From positions 44,104 to 75,127 of the forward strand of contig KZ627146.1 of NCBI GenBank assembly GCA_002917775.1: a stretch of DNA of 31,024 nt, read 5' to 3'. Shown one piece after another: positions 9,850 to 19,293 of the stretch (positions within the stretch are counted from its first letter, which is position 1; every line of letters begins with the position of its first letter). This DNA comes from Glaciozyma antarctica PI12. Taxonomy: Eukaryota > Basidiomycota > Microbotryomycetes > Kriegeriales > Camptobasidiaceae. Made by a program: the position numbers and the translations under genes. The notes beneath the pieces were generated by a model that had not been told where the DNA came from, ran no database searches, and worked only from the letters and a program-made list of their open reading frames with translations.

Positions 9850-10884
9850 TTAGGAGGCTTGATAGGGCAACAATATTACCTTAGGCAAAGCTCCGTTATA
9901 AAGGAGCTGGACTATATCATCGTCTCTCATTTAGAATGAAGACGCGCAGCGTTTAGTCTCTGAGGGCCTGTTTAGTTATATTAAAAAGCGTTATACAGGC
10001 TTGCGGGCCCCTTTCTTCAATGATTTCTAGTACTTCTTCAAGGGTTCGTTTACGTCACTTACCCTTTCCCTGCACTGTATACGCTAAACGGACCATTTTA
10101 ATTAGCCCTTCTTTGGTTTTCATGCTCCCCCCTTTTCTAACATCACACAAATAGCATGAAACATTTCAAACTCAGGTATTTTACAACCGAAAGCTAAAAC
10201 ATAGTTGTAATAGAATGGGAAAACATGTTTAAACATGTTCTTGTACCCACTAATGGCGTACACCCATATATGAGGTGAGCCACTCTTAGGATGTGGCTTT
10301 CCAATGCCAAACATAGTTGAAAAAGACTGTAAAAATAGACAGACCGTTTTCATGTTGAGTTAACGTTAAAAAACAAGGCTGTAATTGTATTCCGAAAGGT
10401 GTCTTAGGGTTTACTACAACTGAAATAGATACGCAACCCTCCCCTTCTACGAAACCACCTAATCAATATAGGTAGTTTACGTTAGAGACATCTTTAATAT
10501 TGCTTATTATAGTTCCCTGCAGGTTACTAATAGTAGTATTACTATTGATATTTGTTTGTGTTGTTTTTTTCATATTGTTATAAAAATTTTGTTACTCTAT
10601 CCACCTTTTGTCGATACGATCAACGAAAGGAAAGACTACCCCCTTCTAAACTGTACTATGCAGTTACATAATAGTTGTGCAGAATGTGTAGGAGCTAAGA
10701 GTCATAAACAACTAGTAATCAGCCGAAACTTATTACTAGAAGTAGGTAAAAACCACGAGTAAATTTTTAAACTTCTAGCATCATCTAGCTTAATAACTAG
10801 ATGTAGAATAAGACTATATTATATACACTTTATCTTTAAAGTTTCCTGCATATAGCTGTCGTTTTTTTAAGGTACCCTTTTTGG
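9850..10884 (-). other. rnl intron carrying a LAGLIDADG_1 gene
   Basis: The catalytic core strands CCTCAGAGACTAAACG and GATGATATAGTCCAGC lie at the 3' side (about 9900-9965), with an endonuclease region upstream. Boundaries are approximate. Confidence 0.7.
9950..10530 (-). pseudogene. LAGLIDADG_1 homing endonuclease in rnl intron, frame broken
   Basis: Family signatures are YLYWLGGFVEGEGCVSISV, LTLTQHENGLSI, SGYKNMFKHVFPFYYNYV and the C-terminal MKTKEGLIKMV followed by RKRTLEEVLEIIEER. This is the classical LAGLIDADG_1 layout with GGFVEGEG as the catalytic helix. It lies in at least three frames, with breaks at T and G runs. The C-terminus reads into the intron core. Likely a homing endonuclease with specificity for the rnl site. 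Confidence 0.8.
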
Positions 10885-12684
10885 GGTATAATCCTTATAG
10901 TTAAGACCGTCATTGATCAGTACTTCAAACCCCCGATTACTTGCGATTAACAAATAACCAGTAGCTATATCTCCTGACATCGGACAGGAATCACAACCTA
11001 TACGACCACTGTTAGTGTTAGCAGGCTGCTGTGTTTTAGGTAAACAGTTGCACCCTCCAATTCTGTGTCACCCCCTGTATTTTAATACAAAGGTATCTCT
11101 TCTTGTCGAACGTACGAGATCAGTTTGCCGAGTTCCTTAAATTTGATTAGTCCGTCACCTTAGTATACTCTACCCGAGAACCTGTGTCGGTTTAAGGTAC
11201 GGTAGCTTGATTGCATTGTTTTTCTTTGGACTCAAAGAGCCGTTCTGCAATATAATCATCGAGATGTCGCTTTGGCTAATCCCTTAGATACCGCTTTAAC
11301 CTGAGGAAGTCTAACTTGCCCTCAGAAACCTTTCTCTTACGGTGTGAATGATTCAACATTCATTTATGTTACTCATGCCAGCATCCTCACTCCAGTTACC
11401 TCCAAACAATAAAATACTGCTCTTCATCAGTACTGGACGCTCTGCTACCTACTAGTTTCTTCATCGTACTATAAATAATACGGAGATACTATACAATGGT
11501 ATTAGTGTATTGATTAAGACCCGGTACATCTTCGGCGCAGAATACCTAGACCATTGAGCTGTTACGCTTTCTTTAAATAATGGACGCTTCCAATCCCATA
11601 TCGTGGCTGTATCAGGTACTCTACTTCCTTAATTTCACTTGTCAATAGCTTTGGGACTTTAACACATTGTTTGGGCTGTTTCCCTCTCGTCGCGAGACCT
11701 TATCACCTTACGACTCACTGCTGGCTAAGACATATGATCATTCCGAGGTTAACTGACCTAGATAGGACTTTCACATCCCCCTACGTCGGCCTGACTTTCG
11801 TTCAAACAATGTCAATCAGTGCTGTACCTACCATATGCTAGTCGCCAACGCTGCACTGCAATGCATTTCGCAGAGAACCAGCTATCACGCCGTTAGATTA
11901 GCATTTCACTCCTAACCACAAGTCATCAGAGCACTATGCAACGTACATCTGTTCGGGCCTATATCCCTGCTCATGGCTAGATCACGGCGTTTCGGGTCTA
12001 ATACTACTGACTTAACCCCATCCGTTTATACAGATAGTCGCTTTCGCTAGGGCTATTCACCTTGCCAGTAACATTAAGTTGCTGACCCATTATGCAAAAG
12101 GTACGACATCAGAAGTTAATCCTCTGTCTGCTTATAGGACTACTAGTTCAGGCTCTATTTCACCAGTCATCGACTTTCTTATCATTTTTCCCTTCACGGT
12201 ACTCTTCACTATCGCTGAATGTATCATACTTAGCCTTGGAGGATCGGTTCCCCCCTTACTTCGGGCAGGTTTTAATGCCCGCCCTACTCACTAATCTAGA
12301 CACATAAATGTGCTAAATTGCTAGACGTGATTAATGGTTCATCCACAGGACTGTTACCTTCTATGGTATGTAAATTACATGCTACCCTTTTCCAGAGTAT
12401 TAGATGATACGTATTAATCACTAGGCTATCCTGCGTTCGCTCGCCGCTACTGACAGGGTCTCGGTTGATTTCCTTTCCTAGGCTTACTACGATGTTTCGG
12501 TTCAGCCCGTAGTATAATATAATGGTTTCCCTTAAGATCGCACTAGTCTTTAGTTACTAATGCCTTTAGTGTTTCCACTTCTTTTCTGATACACTCGCTA
12601 AACATCCCTAATAGTCCCTTTAGTCACTTGATGATATATTCCACATTGCTATCGATTCTTATCAAGGATATGTGTGAATATGTA

Positions 12685-12698
12685 GTCAATCTCTTATA
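12685..12698 (-). promoter_or_regulatory. Candidate rnl promoter
   Basis: TATAAGAGATTGAC on the minus strand, directly upstream of the first rRNA-like sequence, and head-to-head with forward copies at 12725 and 12792. Confidence 0.55.
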
Positions 12699-12724
12699 AA
12701 TTGTGCATGTACTTAACTCCTATC

Positions 12725-12740
12725 TATAAGAGTATGACAA
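12725..12740 (+). promoter_or_regulatory. Candidate promoter for the nad6/tRNA strand
   Basis: TATAAGAGTATGACAA, 27 bases from the divergent rnl motif. A second forward copy, TATAAGAGATAC, is at 12792-12803, just before tRNA-Asn. Confidence 0.5.
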
Positions 12741-12812
12741 GCATATCTTTAACAAAAGCAGAGACAAAGGAGTCGAACTGCATCCATACTCTATAAGAGA
12801 TACTATAAAACG

Positions 12813-12884
12813 TACTCTAGGGCTATACGGTGCAGCGAAGAACTGTTAATTCTTAGATCGCTGGTTCGACTCCAGTTGGGGACT
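12813..12884 (+). tRNA. trnN: tRNA-Asn(GUU) with mismatched 5' end
   Basis: Anticodon stem AAGAA/TTCTT with loop CTGTTAA; T-arm GCTGG-TTCGACT-CCAGT. With the D-stem GCT/AGC fixed, acceptor positions 3-7 pair with 66-70 but 1-72 is T-C and 2-71 is A-A. The encoded 5' end therefore could not form a complete stem, as in tRNAs repaired by 5' editing in some chytrid fungi. The ends are less certain than for other tRNAs here. Confidence 0.75.
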
Positions 12885-13237
12885 TCTAACCTGCTTTTCT
12901 CTCATTTTTGAGAGAAAAGAACCATATTTAATAGATGACGTATTTCTACGCCCTACATAGGCTGATACTCTACTAATCTTACGTTCAACACTGCTTTGTT
13001 TGGAACAATACTCTTTATATATTGAGGATAACTGGTTCAATACCAGAAAGTAGTTTCTCGTGGTTTAACCTACTTTTAGTTAATTCATTGACTAGAGGTT
13101 TATGACTCTCTGCCCCCTACACATTCTGTACTATCTGCAGTTTAGAGGGGGGTAGTCTTCCCTTTGTCTCTTTTTAAAAAGGGGGACACACATCTTAATT
13201 GGTGTAAAGGTGGATAGAGTATTTCTATATATATACT
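12885..13237. other. Spacer between tRNA-Asn and nad6
   Basis: No gene seen. It contains C- and G-rich inverted segments (about 13113-13190). Confidence 0.6.
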
Positions 13238-13883
13238 ATGAATAACGTACTACTAGATCTATTAGCTTTAGGTGCCATCTTATCAGGTATTATGGTTATC
13301 ACAGCTAAGAACCCGGTTATATCGGTACTATTCCTAATTGCTGTGTTCATCAATGTAGCAGGATACTTAGTTTTATTAGGTGTTGCCTACTTAGGACTGG
13401 TTTACCTAATTGTTTATGTTGGTGCTATCGCTATCTTATTCCTATTCGTTATCATGATGCTTAACTTACGATTAGTTGAGCTAGTGGATACAGGACAGGA
13501 GTATACTAAGAACTTACCTATGGGTGCTTTCTTAGGTTCACTATTCTTCTTCGAGCTATTATCAATCTTACCAGTGAGCTATCACGACGGTGGTTCATTA
13601 CACGTACCTTTAAGTATCTTTAACTGGTTAAATACTACTCTACTGGGTATATCTAATACAGGTACTGGTTCACTTGACTCAGGTAACGTACATGCTGCAT
13701 TCAACCCCTGTTGTATCAGACAGCACTATGACAGCCTTTACTCAAATTGAGAGTATTGGTCAAGGTCTATACACATACGCATCACTATGGTTAGTGCTTG
13801 CTAGTGTTATCTTCCTATTAGCTATGGTGGGACCTATCGTACTATGTATGAGTCCTGCACCAGCTCCGGCTGAGGCCAAATAG
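13238..13883 (+). CDS. nad6: NADH dehydrogenase subunit 6
   Basis: Membrane subunit of complex I. The frame from ATG 13238 gives MNNVLLDLLALGAILSG, NPVISVLFLI, then the conserved core YLVLLGVAYLGLVYLIVYVG followed by AIAILFLFVIMMLN. The C-terminus ASLWLVLASVIFLLAMVGP to TAG at 13881-13883 lies in the +1 frame. The change occurs at a C run (13705-13708); one C fewer restores one frame. Expected length about 214 residues. Intron-free. A C-core motif follows the stop immediately, and a tRNA cluster follows on the same strand. Confidence 0.95.
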
Positions 13884-13887
13884 TTTA

Positions 13888-13899
13888 TCATCCCCCTTT
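13888..13899 (+). terminator. C-core-like 3' end motif
   Basis: ATCATCCCCCTTT-type signal five bases after the nad6 stop. Confidence 0.45.
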
Positions 13900-13939
13900 A
13901 TAATTCTTTTCTAAAAGGAACTAAAGGAGAGGTAGTAAT

Positions 13940-14010
13940 GGGTACTTAGCTCAACGATAGAGCAGTCAATTCCTAATTAATGTATGGAAGTTCGATTCTT
14001 CTAGTATCCA
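13940..14010 (+). tRNA. trnR: tRNA-Arg(CCU)
   Basis: Acceptor GGGTACT/AGTATCC fully paired, discriminator A; D-stem GCTC/GAGC; loop TTCCTAA gives anticodon CCT; T-arm GGAAG-TTCGATT-CTTCT. One C-A mismatch at 29-41. Confidence 0.88.
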
Positions 14011-14023
14011 TATTATTATAACA

Positions 14024-14094
14024 GGACGTTTGGCTTAGTGGCTGAGCAATCAACTTCTAACTGATATACGGGAGTTCGATTCTTCTAACGTCCG
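14024..14094 (+). tRNA. trnR: tRNA-Arg(UCU)
   Basis: Acceptor GGACGTT/AACGTCC; loop CTTCTAA with anticodon TCT; discriminator G. A31-C39 mismatch closes the anticodon loop. Confidence 0.88.
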
Positions 14095-14129
14095 ATACAA
14101 AGGGTACTAAAATATTTAAAAGACATAGT

Positions 14130-14204
14130 GGGCTGAGGCGGTAGTATGGTACTACACACGGATTGCAAATCTGTTGATTTAGGGTTCGATTCCCTCTTAG
14201 CCCT
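14130..14204 (+). tRNA. trnC: tRNA-Cys(GCA)
   Basis: Acceptor GGGCTGA/TTAGCCC; anticodon stem ACGGA/TCTGT with loop TTGCAAA; T-arm with TTCGATT. Confidence 0.92.
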
Positions 14205-14245
14205 ACCATTATTGAATATAAGAGTATCACTACACTAAGTAAATT

Positions 14246-14316
14246 AGGGGCATAGTTCAATGGTAGAATAGCGAACTTCAAATTCGTATATGCATGTTCG
14301 ATTCGTGCTGTCCTTG
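14246..14316 (+). tRNA. trnW: tRNA-Trp(UCA), reads UGA and UGG
   Basis: Acceptor AGGGGCA/TGTCCTT, discriminator G; loop CTTCAAA gives anticodon TCA. This is the tRNA expected for the UGA = Trp code used by the genes here. Confidence 0.93.
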
Positions 14317-14354
14317 TTACTCCATTCTATAGATATGTAGTAAAGTTTTAGACC

Positions 14355-14427
14355 AGGAATGTAGTGTCAATGGTAGCATGCAGATCTCCAAAGTCTCGTG
14401 GAGCCTGTTCGAGTCAGGCCATTCCTG
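14355..14427 (+). tRNA. trnW: Second tRNA-Trp, anticodon CCA
   Basis: Acceptor AGGAATG/CATTCCT, discriminator G; loop CTCCAAA gives anticodon CCA; T-arm GCCTG-TTCGAGT-CAGGC. C27-C43 does not pair. The 5' half resembles tRNA-Trp(UCA) 40 bases upstream, suggesting a duplicate that reads only UGG. Confidence 0.82.
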
Positions 14428-14468
14428 TAGGTCTTTGTAGATATAATAAGTCAGTCTCTTTTAATTTA

Positions 14469-14551
14469 TACGAGTAATGGGAATTGAACCCATACGACAT
14501 AACGTCATGGTTGCTTAAGAACCACCTGTCTACCAATTCCAGCATACTCGC
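14469..14551 (-). tRNA. trnL: tRNA-Leu(UAA)
   Basis: Long variable arm; acceptor GCGAGTA/TACTCGT; anticodon stem TGGTT/AACCA with loop CTTAAGC; T-arm GGG-TTCAATT-CCC. The only minus-strand tRNA in this cluster. Confidence 0.93.
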
Positions 14552-14671
14552 TTATGTGACTCCTTCATTTGTCCGCCTCTGGAAACATTAGGAGTCTATA
14601 TCTTATAAAGAGGATCTAGAAAAGGTTTACTATAAGAGATCCGTAACAGACCCTACTCGATAGAATCTATA

Positions 14672-14745
14672 GGGATCTTAGCATAATCGGTTAATGCCAA
14701 CTACTCATGATGGTTCCAATAGGCGTTCGAGTCGCCTAGATCCTA
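14672..14745 (+). tRNA. tRNA with CAU anticodon (Met or lysidine-Ile)
   Basis: Acceptor GGGATCT/AGATCCT paired throughout, discriminator A; stem AACTA/TGGTT with loop CTCATGA; T-arm AGGCG-TTCGAGT-CGCCT. Sequence alone does not decide between elongator Met and Ile(CAU modified). Confidence 0.88.
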
Positions 14746-14781
14746 AACCAGATAGGAAGAGCTAAAAGTTTACAAATTAAA

Positions 14782-14866
14782 GGATAAATGACAGAGTGGT
14801 CGAATGTGCCATACTTGAAATATGGTGTGCTATCCAGTACCATAGGTTCGAATCCTATTTTATCCG
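14782..14866 (+). tRNA. trnS: tRNA-Ser(UGA)
   Basis: Class II tRNA; acceptor GGATAAA/TTTATCC, discriminator G; loop CTTGAAA; T-arm ATAGG-TTCGAAT-CCTAT. Confidence 0.93.
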
Positions 14867-14988
14867 ATCCTTGGTTCAACAACCGAGGACATACAGAAAG
14901 CCTTGTAGCTTTATCCAAGCTATCGACGACTTACTCTTGACTTCTAGTTGAGACTCGTCGGTGTCTGACTCATAATATTATAATTAAC

Positions 14989-17476
14989 ATGCAACTATCA
15001 CGAGCACAATTCCAGGGACATCCGTTAAACAAGAGCGGCATAGTAAGTCATTCTTGGCTCCTTCACTATGAAATATAAGACTCTATGCTGGGAAGACTTG
15101 TTAAATTGTAGTACACTTCATGGTGTCATAATCTATAATATCAGTCTATCAGCAGGAATATATTCCTCAACGATCATACGTCTTACTCCTATCTAGAAGT
15201 GTTTGTAGAATAGGAGATGAAATGATCTTTACAGGCAGTTCTTTAGCTGCTTGCTAAGTCCACTTAGTTACTCCATCACCATGGCCGTTACTAACTTCAT
15301 TTTGCGCTATTAACTTTTAACTATCTCTTCAGCAATGTACTTCAATGGATTTGCTAACGGAGGTACTCTTGTTGCTTTAGGATTCGTAGCCTTAATCAGT
15401 GCTATGATCTTATGGTTCCGAGACGTTGTAGCCGAGGGTACATTATTAGGTAACCACACATTTGCTGTACAAAAAGGTACTTAACCTTGGTGTAGCACTT
15501 TTCATTGTTAGTGAGATCTTCTTCTTCGTTTCAATCTTCTGGGCCTTAATTATTTGAAGTGGGCCCATAAAACATAGCTATATGCTGGGATCGTAGTTGA
15601 CTTAGTTTCAACAACCAGGTACTATCTTTAGTAATAATCCTGTATTCTAACCAGCAGCTACTATTAGTAGCTCAACGACTGTACGCTATGATACTTCACT
15701 TGTCCTTTTATTTTCCCTGTAAACAGGGGAAAGGGGCGGGACACATTACACGAAGTATATTACACAGCCTTATCTATCTAACCCTTTTCGTTAGATACAT
15801 GACTTCCACTCAGCCTTAGCACCTACAGTAGAGTTAGGAGTATCTTGACCTCCTCAAGGTATTGACCCACTTAACCCCTTCCTTTTTTAAGGGGTTTTTT
15901 AAAATTTAAGCTATATGCTGAAAAGACTAGAGAAAACCAGTACCTAAATACAGAGTCCCCGTCGGGGGGGCGAGAAGGGTTACAATCTGATTAACATAGC
16001 CAATCAGCAGAGACATTCTTAACGACTACACGCTTAACAATAATTGTATTATTGATAATATAGTCTTTTCTACTAAAATGTAGAGAAAGTTTATTCATAC
16101 ATGTGCCTGTTTTATAGTAGTAGGTCAACAAGAACTAATTAACCCAAATCCGTATGGCGGAGGCGGAGTGTATAACAATGACCATATTAAACTTGTGATG
16201 TGCTCTCATACTAAAAATGGCCATAATAGGTCTAATTATAGGTGGTGGTGCTAATCTTAGCGTAGTAAAGGGTTCACTAGAGTGCCCTAGCTTTCGTGCA
16301 TACGCACCGCTAGCTGATAAAGCTTGAATGGATTACTTGTTTACTATGTTTGGTTTTATGTGTAACCAGGCTATCACTTCTACTACTTCCACGGGTTTAC
16401 TTAAATCGGGTGTTAAAGCTTCTTACCCTCAATTATTATTACATACTATGCAATTAGTTGGATTAGATGATCTTTATAACTTATTGTACTCTAAGGGAGT
16501 TAAAATCATTCCAACTGATATCGCTGACTGGTTTGACGTAGTCGCATTAAGCTATTTTGGTTATGGCAGCGGCTAGTCCCCCATGTAAGTGGGCTAGTGC
16601 TTAATATGGGTAAATTTACGTTTACTGAGCGTAATTTATTCCGTCTTATGCTGTTTAACAACTTTGGACTGATTACTACTATACAGTCCCGTGGGCGTGT
16701 TTACATTAAGGCTAAAGACAAGGTCATCTTACGTGCTCTTGTTCTTCCTTATTTACACTCTTCCCGTTTAAAAACTCTTTGATAAACCTCTCACATTTAA
16801 TTAGAGAAAGTTCGAGATTCCCCTTACTTAACACTATCCTATTACTTTCATCAGGTGCTAGTGTGACATACGCACACCACTCACTGATCGAAGGTAACCG
16901 ACGAGGTACACTACTAGGAATTATTATTACTGTAGTGTTAGCTGTAATCTTCACAGCACTTCAAGGATTCGAGTACTACGAGGCTCCCTTTACAATCGCC
17001 GATGGAGCATACGGTTCAACATTCTTCTTTGCAACTGGATTCCATGGAATACACGTTATGATTGGAACAGCCTTTATTGCTGTTAGTTTCTTCCGTATCT
17101 TATCATACCACTTAACAGATCACCACCACTTAGGTTTCGAAGCATCCATTTTATACTGACAAACAAACTAAAAACAAATGTCGTGTAGCGGCGTAAGTCG
17201 CTATATCACCACTTCACTAAATGCCGGGGACGCGCATAATAACATAAAGGTAGTAATATAATACTCATAATCCTTTATGACAATGTGCTATCGGCAGGAC
17301 ATAACATCCTCAGAGACTACATGTGAAGCGCCTTCCTACTTCTCCACCTCTAAAGAGGGGAAAAGGTAGGATGGCTGAAGATATAGTCCAGGGTCTACAT
17401 AGAACTGTAGGCTCTGATTTCGTAGATGTAGTATGACTATTCTTGTACGTATCTATTTACTGATGGGGGTTCATAA
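14989..17476 (+). CDS. cox3: Cytochrome c oxidase subunit III, five exons
   Basis: Seven-helix core subunit of complex IV. Proposed exons: 14989-15027, 15261-15547, 15803-15878, 16811-17161, 17418-17476. Start ATG gives [12 protein letters not shown]. Landmarks: [116 protein letters not shown]. Homopolymer excesses break the frame at 15300-15303, 15315-15318, 15471-15475, 16820-16823 and 17465-17469. With the last corrected the gene ends WWGS-TAA at 17474-17476. A C-core motif follows at 17499. Confidence 0.95.
15028..15260 (+). other. cox3 intron 1, small group I
   Basis: About 233 nt, no ORF. Core: TATGCTGGGAAGAC, ATCAGCAGGAATA and CCTCAACGATCATACG (15085-15180). Confidence 0.82.
15548..15802 (+). 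other. cox3 intron 2, small group I
   Basis: About 255 nt between SIFWA and FHSALAP. Core: CTATATGCTGGGATCG, ACCAGCAG, CTCAACGACTGTACG. A GC-rich stem lies near 15716-15740. Confidence 0.8.
15879..16810 (+). other. cox3 intron 3 with endonuclease gene
   Basis: Between DPLNP and FEIPLLN. Core: CTATATGCTGAAAAGAC, ATCAGCAGAGACA, CTTAACGACTACACG (15910-16035), then the endonuclease region. Confidence 0.82.
16150..16783 (+). pseudogene. LAGLIDADG homing endonuclease in cox3 intron 3, frame broken
   Basis: Three in-order segments: [13 protein letters not shown] with [38 protein letters not shown] (the part before the second catalytic motif, which the printed frame leaves at a T run near 16555); and [17 protein letters not shown] to [14 protein letters not shown] with TGA/TAA at about 16780. 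Typical LAGLIDADG_2 spacing. The motif region is atypical (VMAAAS where WIMDDG is usual), so it may be inactive even without the frame breaks. Confidence 0.72.
17162..17417 (+). other. cox3 intron 4, small group I
   Basis: About 256 nt between ILYW-H and FVDVVW, splitting the His codon. Core: ATCGGCAGGACAT, CCTCAGAGACTACATG, GAAGATATAGTCCAGGG. Confidence 0.83.
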
Positions 17477-17498
17477 TCACTTGAACTTCAATTTTACA

Positions 17499-17509
17499 AT
17501 TCCCCTTTC
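17499..17509 (+). terminator. C-core-like motif after cox3
   Basis: AATTCCCCTTT, 22 bases after the cox3 stop. Confidence 0.4.
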
Positions 17510-17670
17510 AATGAGGTGCGTATAACTTCACTACTTCACTTTATGTCGGAGAGGAATGACACAGGTTGGGCTTATGTTATAAGAGACTGACGCTAATTGA
17601 TGGTCAATGTTCATAGAAAAAAGGGTTGTCATACTCTTATAGGAATACTGTTCGTCAGACTCTTATAACG

Positions 17671-17682
17671 TAAGGGGGATTG
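17671..17682 (-). terminator. C-core-like motif after rps3
   Basis: AATCCCCCTTA on the minus strand, about 16 bases after the rps3 stop. Facing cox3 and rps3 3' ends each have their own motif, with three TATAAGAG copies (17578, 17634, 17660) between. Confidence 0.45.
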
Positions 17683-17697
17683 TAAATGGCATAAAGA

Positions 17698-18440
17698 TTA
17701 ACGACTCTGTTGGCTGATTCAGACTTTCATCGTGAATGCTCCTAACTTGTTCTTAGCTGTATGCTGGCTGTAGTCAACTGTACCGTAAGGGCCTTTAGCT
17801 GATGAACCAAGCCGTCCCAGCTTGAACCGTTTGTCGTGGTGAAGATCGCTGTGTAGTCAGTCGTCCTGAAAGTTTTGATCTTAACACCAGTAATATGTGA
17901 TGCAGGAACTACTGAACTATCATCAACTGATCCCTCAGATACTACTGTAGGTAGACTACCTTTTTAGCATATCTAAGATACGGTTGAATGAGTACTTACC
18001 TCCATTGGCAGTTAAGTACTGTGCAAAGATTGAACTGTCTAGTGCTGAGTGGTTAAGACGTATTAGTCGTAACTCAACGGTTCCGGTCCCAACATCGTGT
18101 AAGAGCATCTCCTAGTGCAGTAATACTGTTATTAGAAATACTCTCAGTAGGTGCGTAGTAGAAAATCTGTACTATAACCTTATCGGGGGCTTACAGTAAA
18201 GACTGGCTTACCTACTAATGATTGGTACTTAGCGAAGAATGACTGAATAATAGCTATGGCCTGTCGTTGCATAGACATAATATTAGTTCGGTTTGACTTG
18301 TTAGAAAAGGTATGTTGTTGTCATTTAGTTATAAATTGATTGGTCGTTATTCTACCTCTTCCCAAACTAATAGCCTCTATAAATAGATCTATTAGAATAA
18401 GAGCGGCGCTAGAGTCTATCTTAAATTTAACACTAACACA
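17698..18440 (-). CDS. rps3: Mitochondrial ribosomal protein S3
   Basis: uS3 family protein of the small ribosomal subunit. Landmarks: QRQAIAIIQSFFAKYQSL, GKPVFTVSPDKV, APTESISNNSITALGDAL, GTVELRLIRLNHSALDSSI, then SGRLTTQRSSPRQTVQ and the C-terminal YSQHTAKNKLGAFTMKVWI. Stop TAA at 17698-17700. It is a free-standing gene, not inside an rnl intron as in many ascomycetes. The frame breaks at G/C runs, clearest at 18185-18189, and near the DR-TVEL and QAG codons. The start is uncertain: the frame is open to 18440, and the first ATG in frame (18278) would give a short protein. Confidence 0.85.
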
Positions 18441-18547
18441 CTAATAATAATGTACTAGGATAGAATGTAGACTAGGCTGTATGTAAGATGTATCCTCAGG
18501 CAAGAGCTGAGACTAGTACACCGAAGTTGATTTAGTATTATGGACTA

Positions 18548-18620
18548 GGCCGATAACAGGATTTGAACCTGTGTTTTATCCACATGAGGGATACGTTCTA
18601 ACCGCCTGAACTATATTGGC
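18548..18620 (-). tRNA. trnM: tRNA-Met(CAU)
   Basis: Anticodon stem TATCC/GGATA with loop CTCATGT; T-arm ACAGG-TTCAAAT-CCTGT; D-stem GTTC/GAAC. Acceptor GCCAATA/TATCGGC has an A-C mismatch at 4-69. The discriminator would be C. It could be the initiator, but 1-72 is a G-C pair. Confidence 0.85.
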
Positions 18621-19093
18621 TATAAAGATAGCCTTCCATATTTCAACTCCTTCGTCCTTGTTAGAAAGGCCCTGAGAAAGGCTACGGGGGACAACAGGGT
18701 ATATTAATGATATGTAATGTAAGGGGGGTTAGTTGTAAGCCTAATTCTGTATTAGCTTCACAATCTAAGACTGTGAGTATAATAGGGCTGATAAAATTAC
18801 AACGTGTTCTATGATTACCTATAAAGGTATGGTGTGCATAGGTTATAAGTGCGATACTATAGACTACTGGACTCTATAATATATTATTTCTTTAACTATA
18901 CCACAACTCTAGTTGTTTGATATGCAATGTTCACCTAGGACTTTCCTGGAGTCATATCATTTAGACCCTCAGCCCGATAACCCTATCTTATACTACCCCC
19001 ACTTTGCTTTCTAGGTACTAAGTTGTATCAAGTAATGTGTATAAAAAATACACCTTTACTCAGTATGAGGTTATTGTCTCTATGACAGTTATG
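18621..19093. other. Spacer between tRNA-His and tRNA-Met
   Basis: No gene found. It has a GGGGGG run at 18722 resembling a minus-strand C-core motif, and AT-rich sequence. Confidence 0.6.
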
Positions 19094-19166
19094 GGTCAAC
19101 TCCCCAGAATCGAACTGGGATCATTAGATCCACAAACTAATGTTCTACCGTTGAACTAAGCCAACC
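19094..19166 (-). tRNA. trnH: tRNA-His(GUG)
   Basis: Eight-base acceptor GGTTGGCT/AGTTGACC includes the genome-encoded G-1 typical of tRNA-His. Loop TTGTGGA has anticodon GTG, with T31-T39 unpaired. The printed T-stem 3' strand has one G too many (run at 19102-19105); without it the T-arm CCCAG-TTCGATT-CTGGG is regular. Confidence 0.88.
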
Positions 19167-19293
19167 CTGTAAGTCATATACTATCCTTATGGCTTTAAAT
19201 TTTTATGTACCTTACTAAAAGAATATGACCTTATGCTTTATGTTGGTATTATACTCGTAATACTCTTATAGTTAAGGTAAATATGAGGGTCAT

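Larger units (their letters stand above)
7195..12690 (-). rRNA. rnl: Large-subunit ribosomal RNA, split by introns
   Basis: Mitochondrial LSU rRNA. Recognisable conserved segments, all on the minus strand: the sarcin-ricin region TAGTACGAAAGGACC (about 7415-7430), CTCATCACATCCT (about 7575), AGAGTTCATATCG (8783-8797), TTCAACGGATAA (9130), GGTAGTTTTACTGGG (9330), GAACGAAATTCC (about 9605-9616), AAGGAACTCGGCAAAC (11128-11143) and the domain II segments up to 12500. The 3' end is near 7195, after GATACTAATGAGTCG. The 5' end is a guess: a minus-strand promoter-like motif ends at 12685, and rRNA-like sequence begins just inside it. Approximate exons: 12690-10885, 9850-9780, 9630-9114, 8814-8761, 7588-7195. 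Confidence 0.95.

Noticed and set aside
12079-12307. Overlapping open frames of about 70 codons
   Set aside because: They lie antisense within conserved LSU rRNA domains and have no family signature.
12757-12795. A tRNA on the minus strand, suggested by TTCGACT and a following TCTCTGC
   Set aside because: The T-stem does not pair and no 5' acceptor strand matches.
14355-14427. Reading the second Trp tRNA as tRNA-Gly(UCC)
   Set aside because: That would put C, not U, at position 33 and shift both stems; CCA with U33 fits better.
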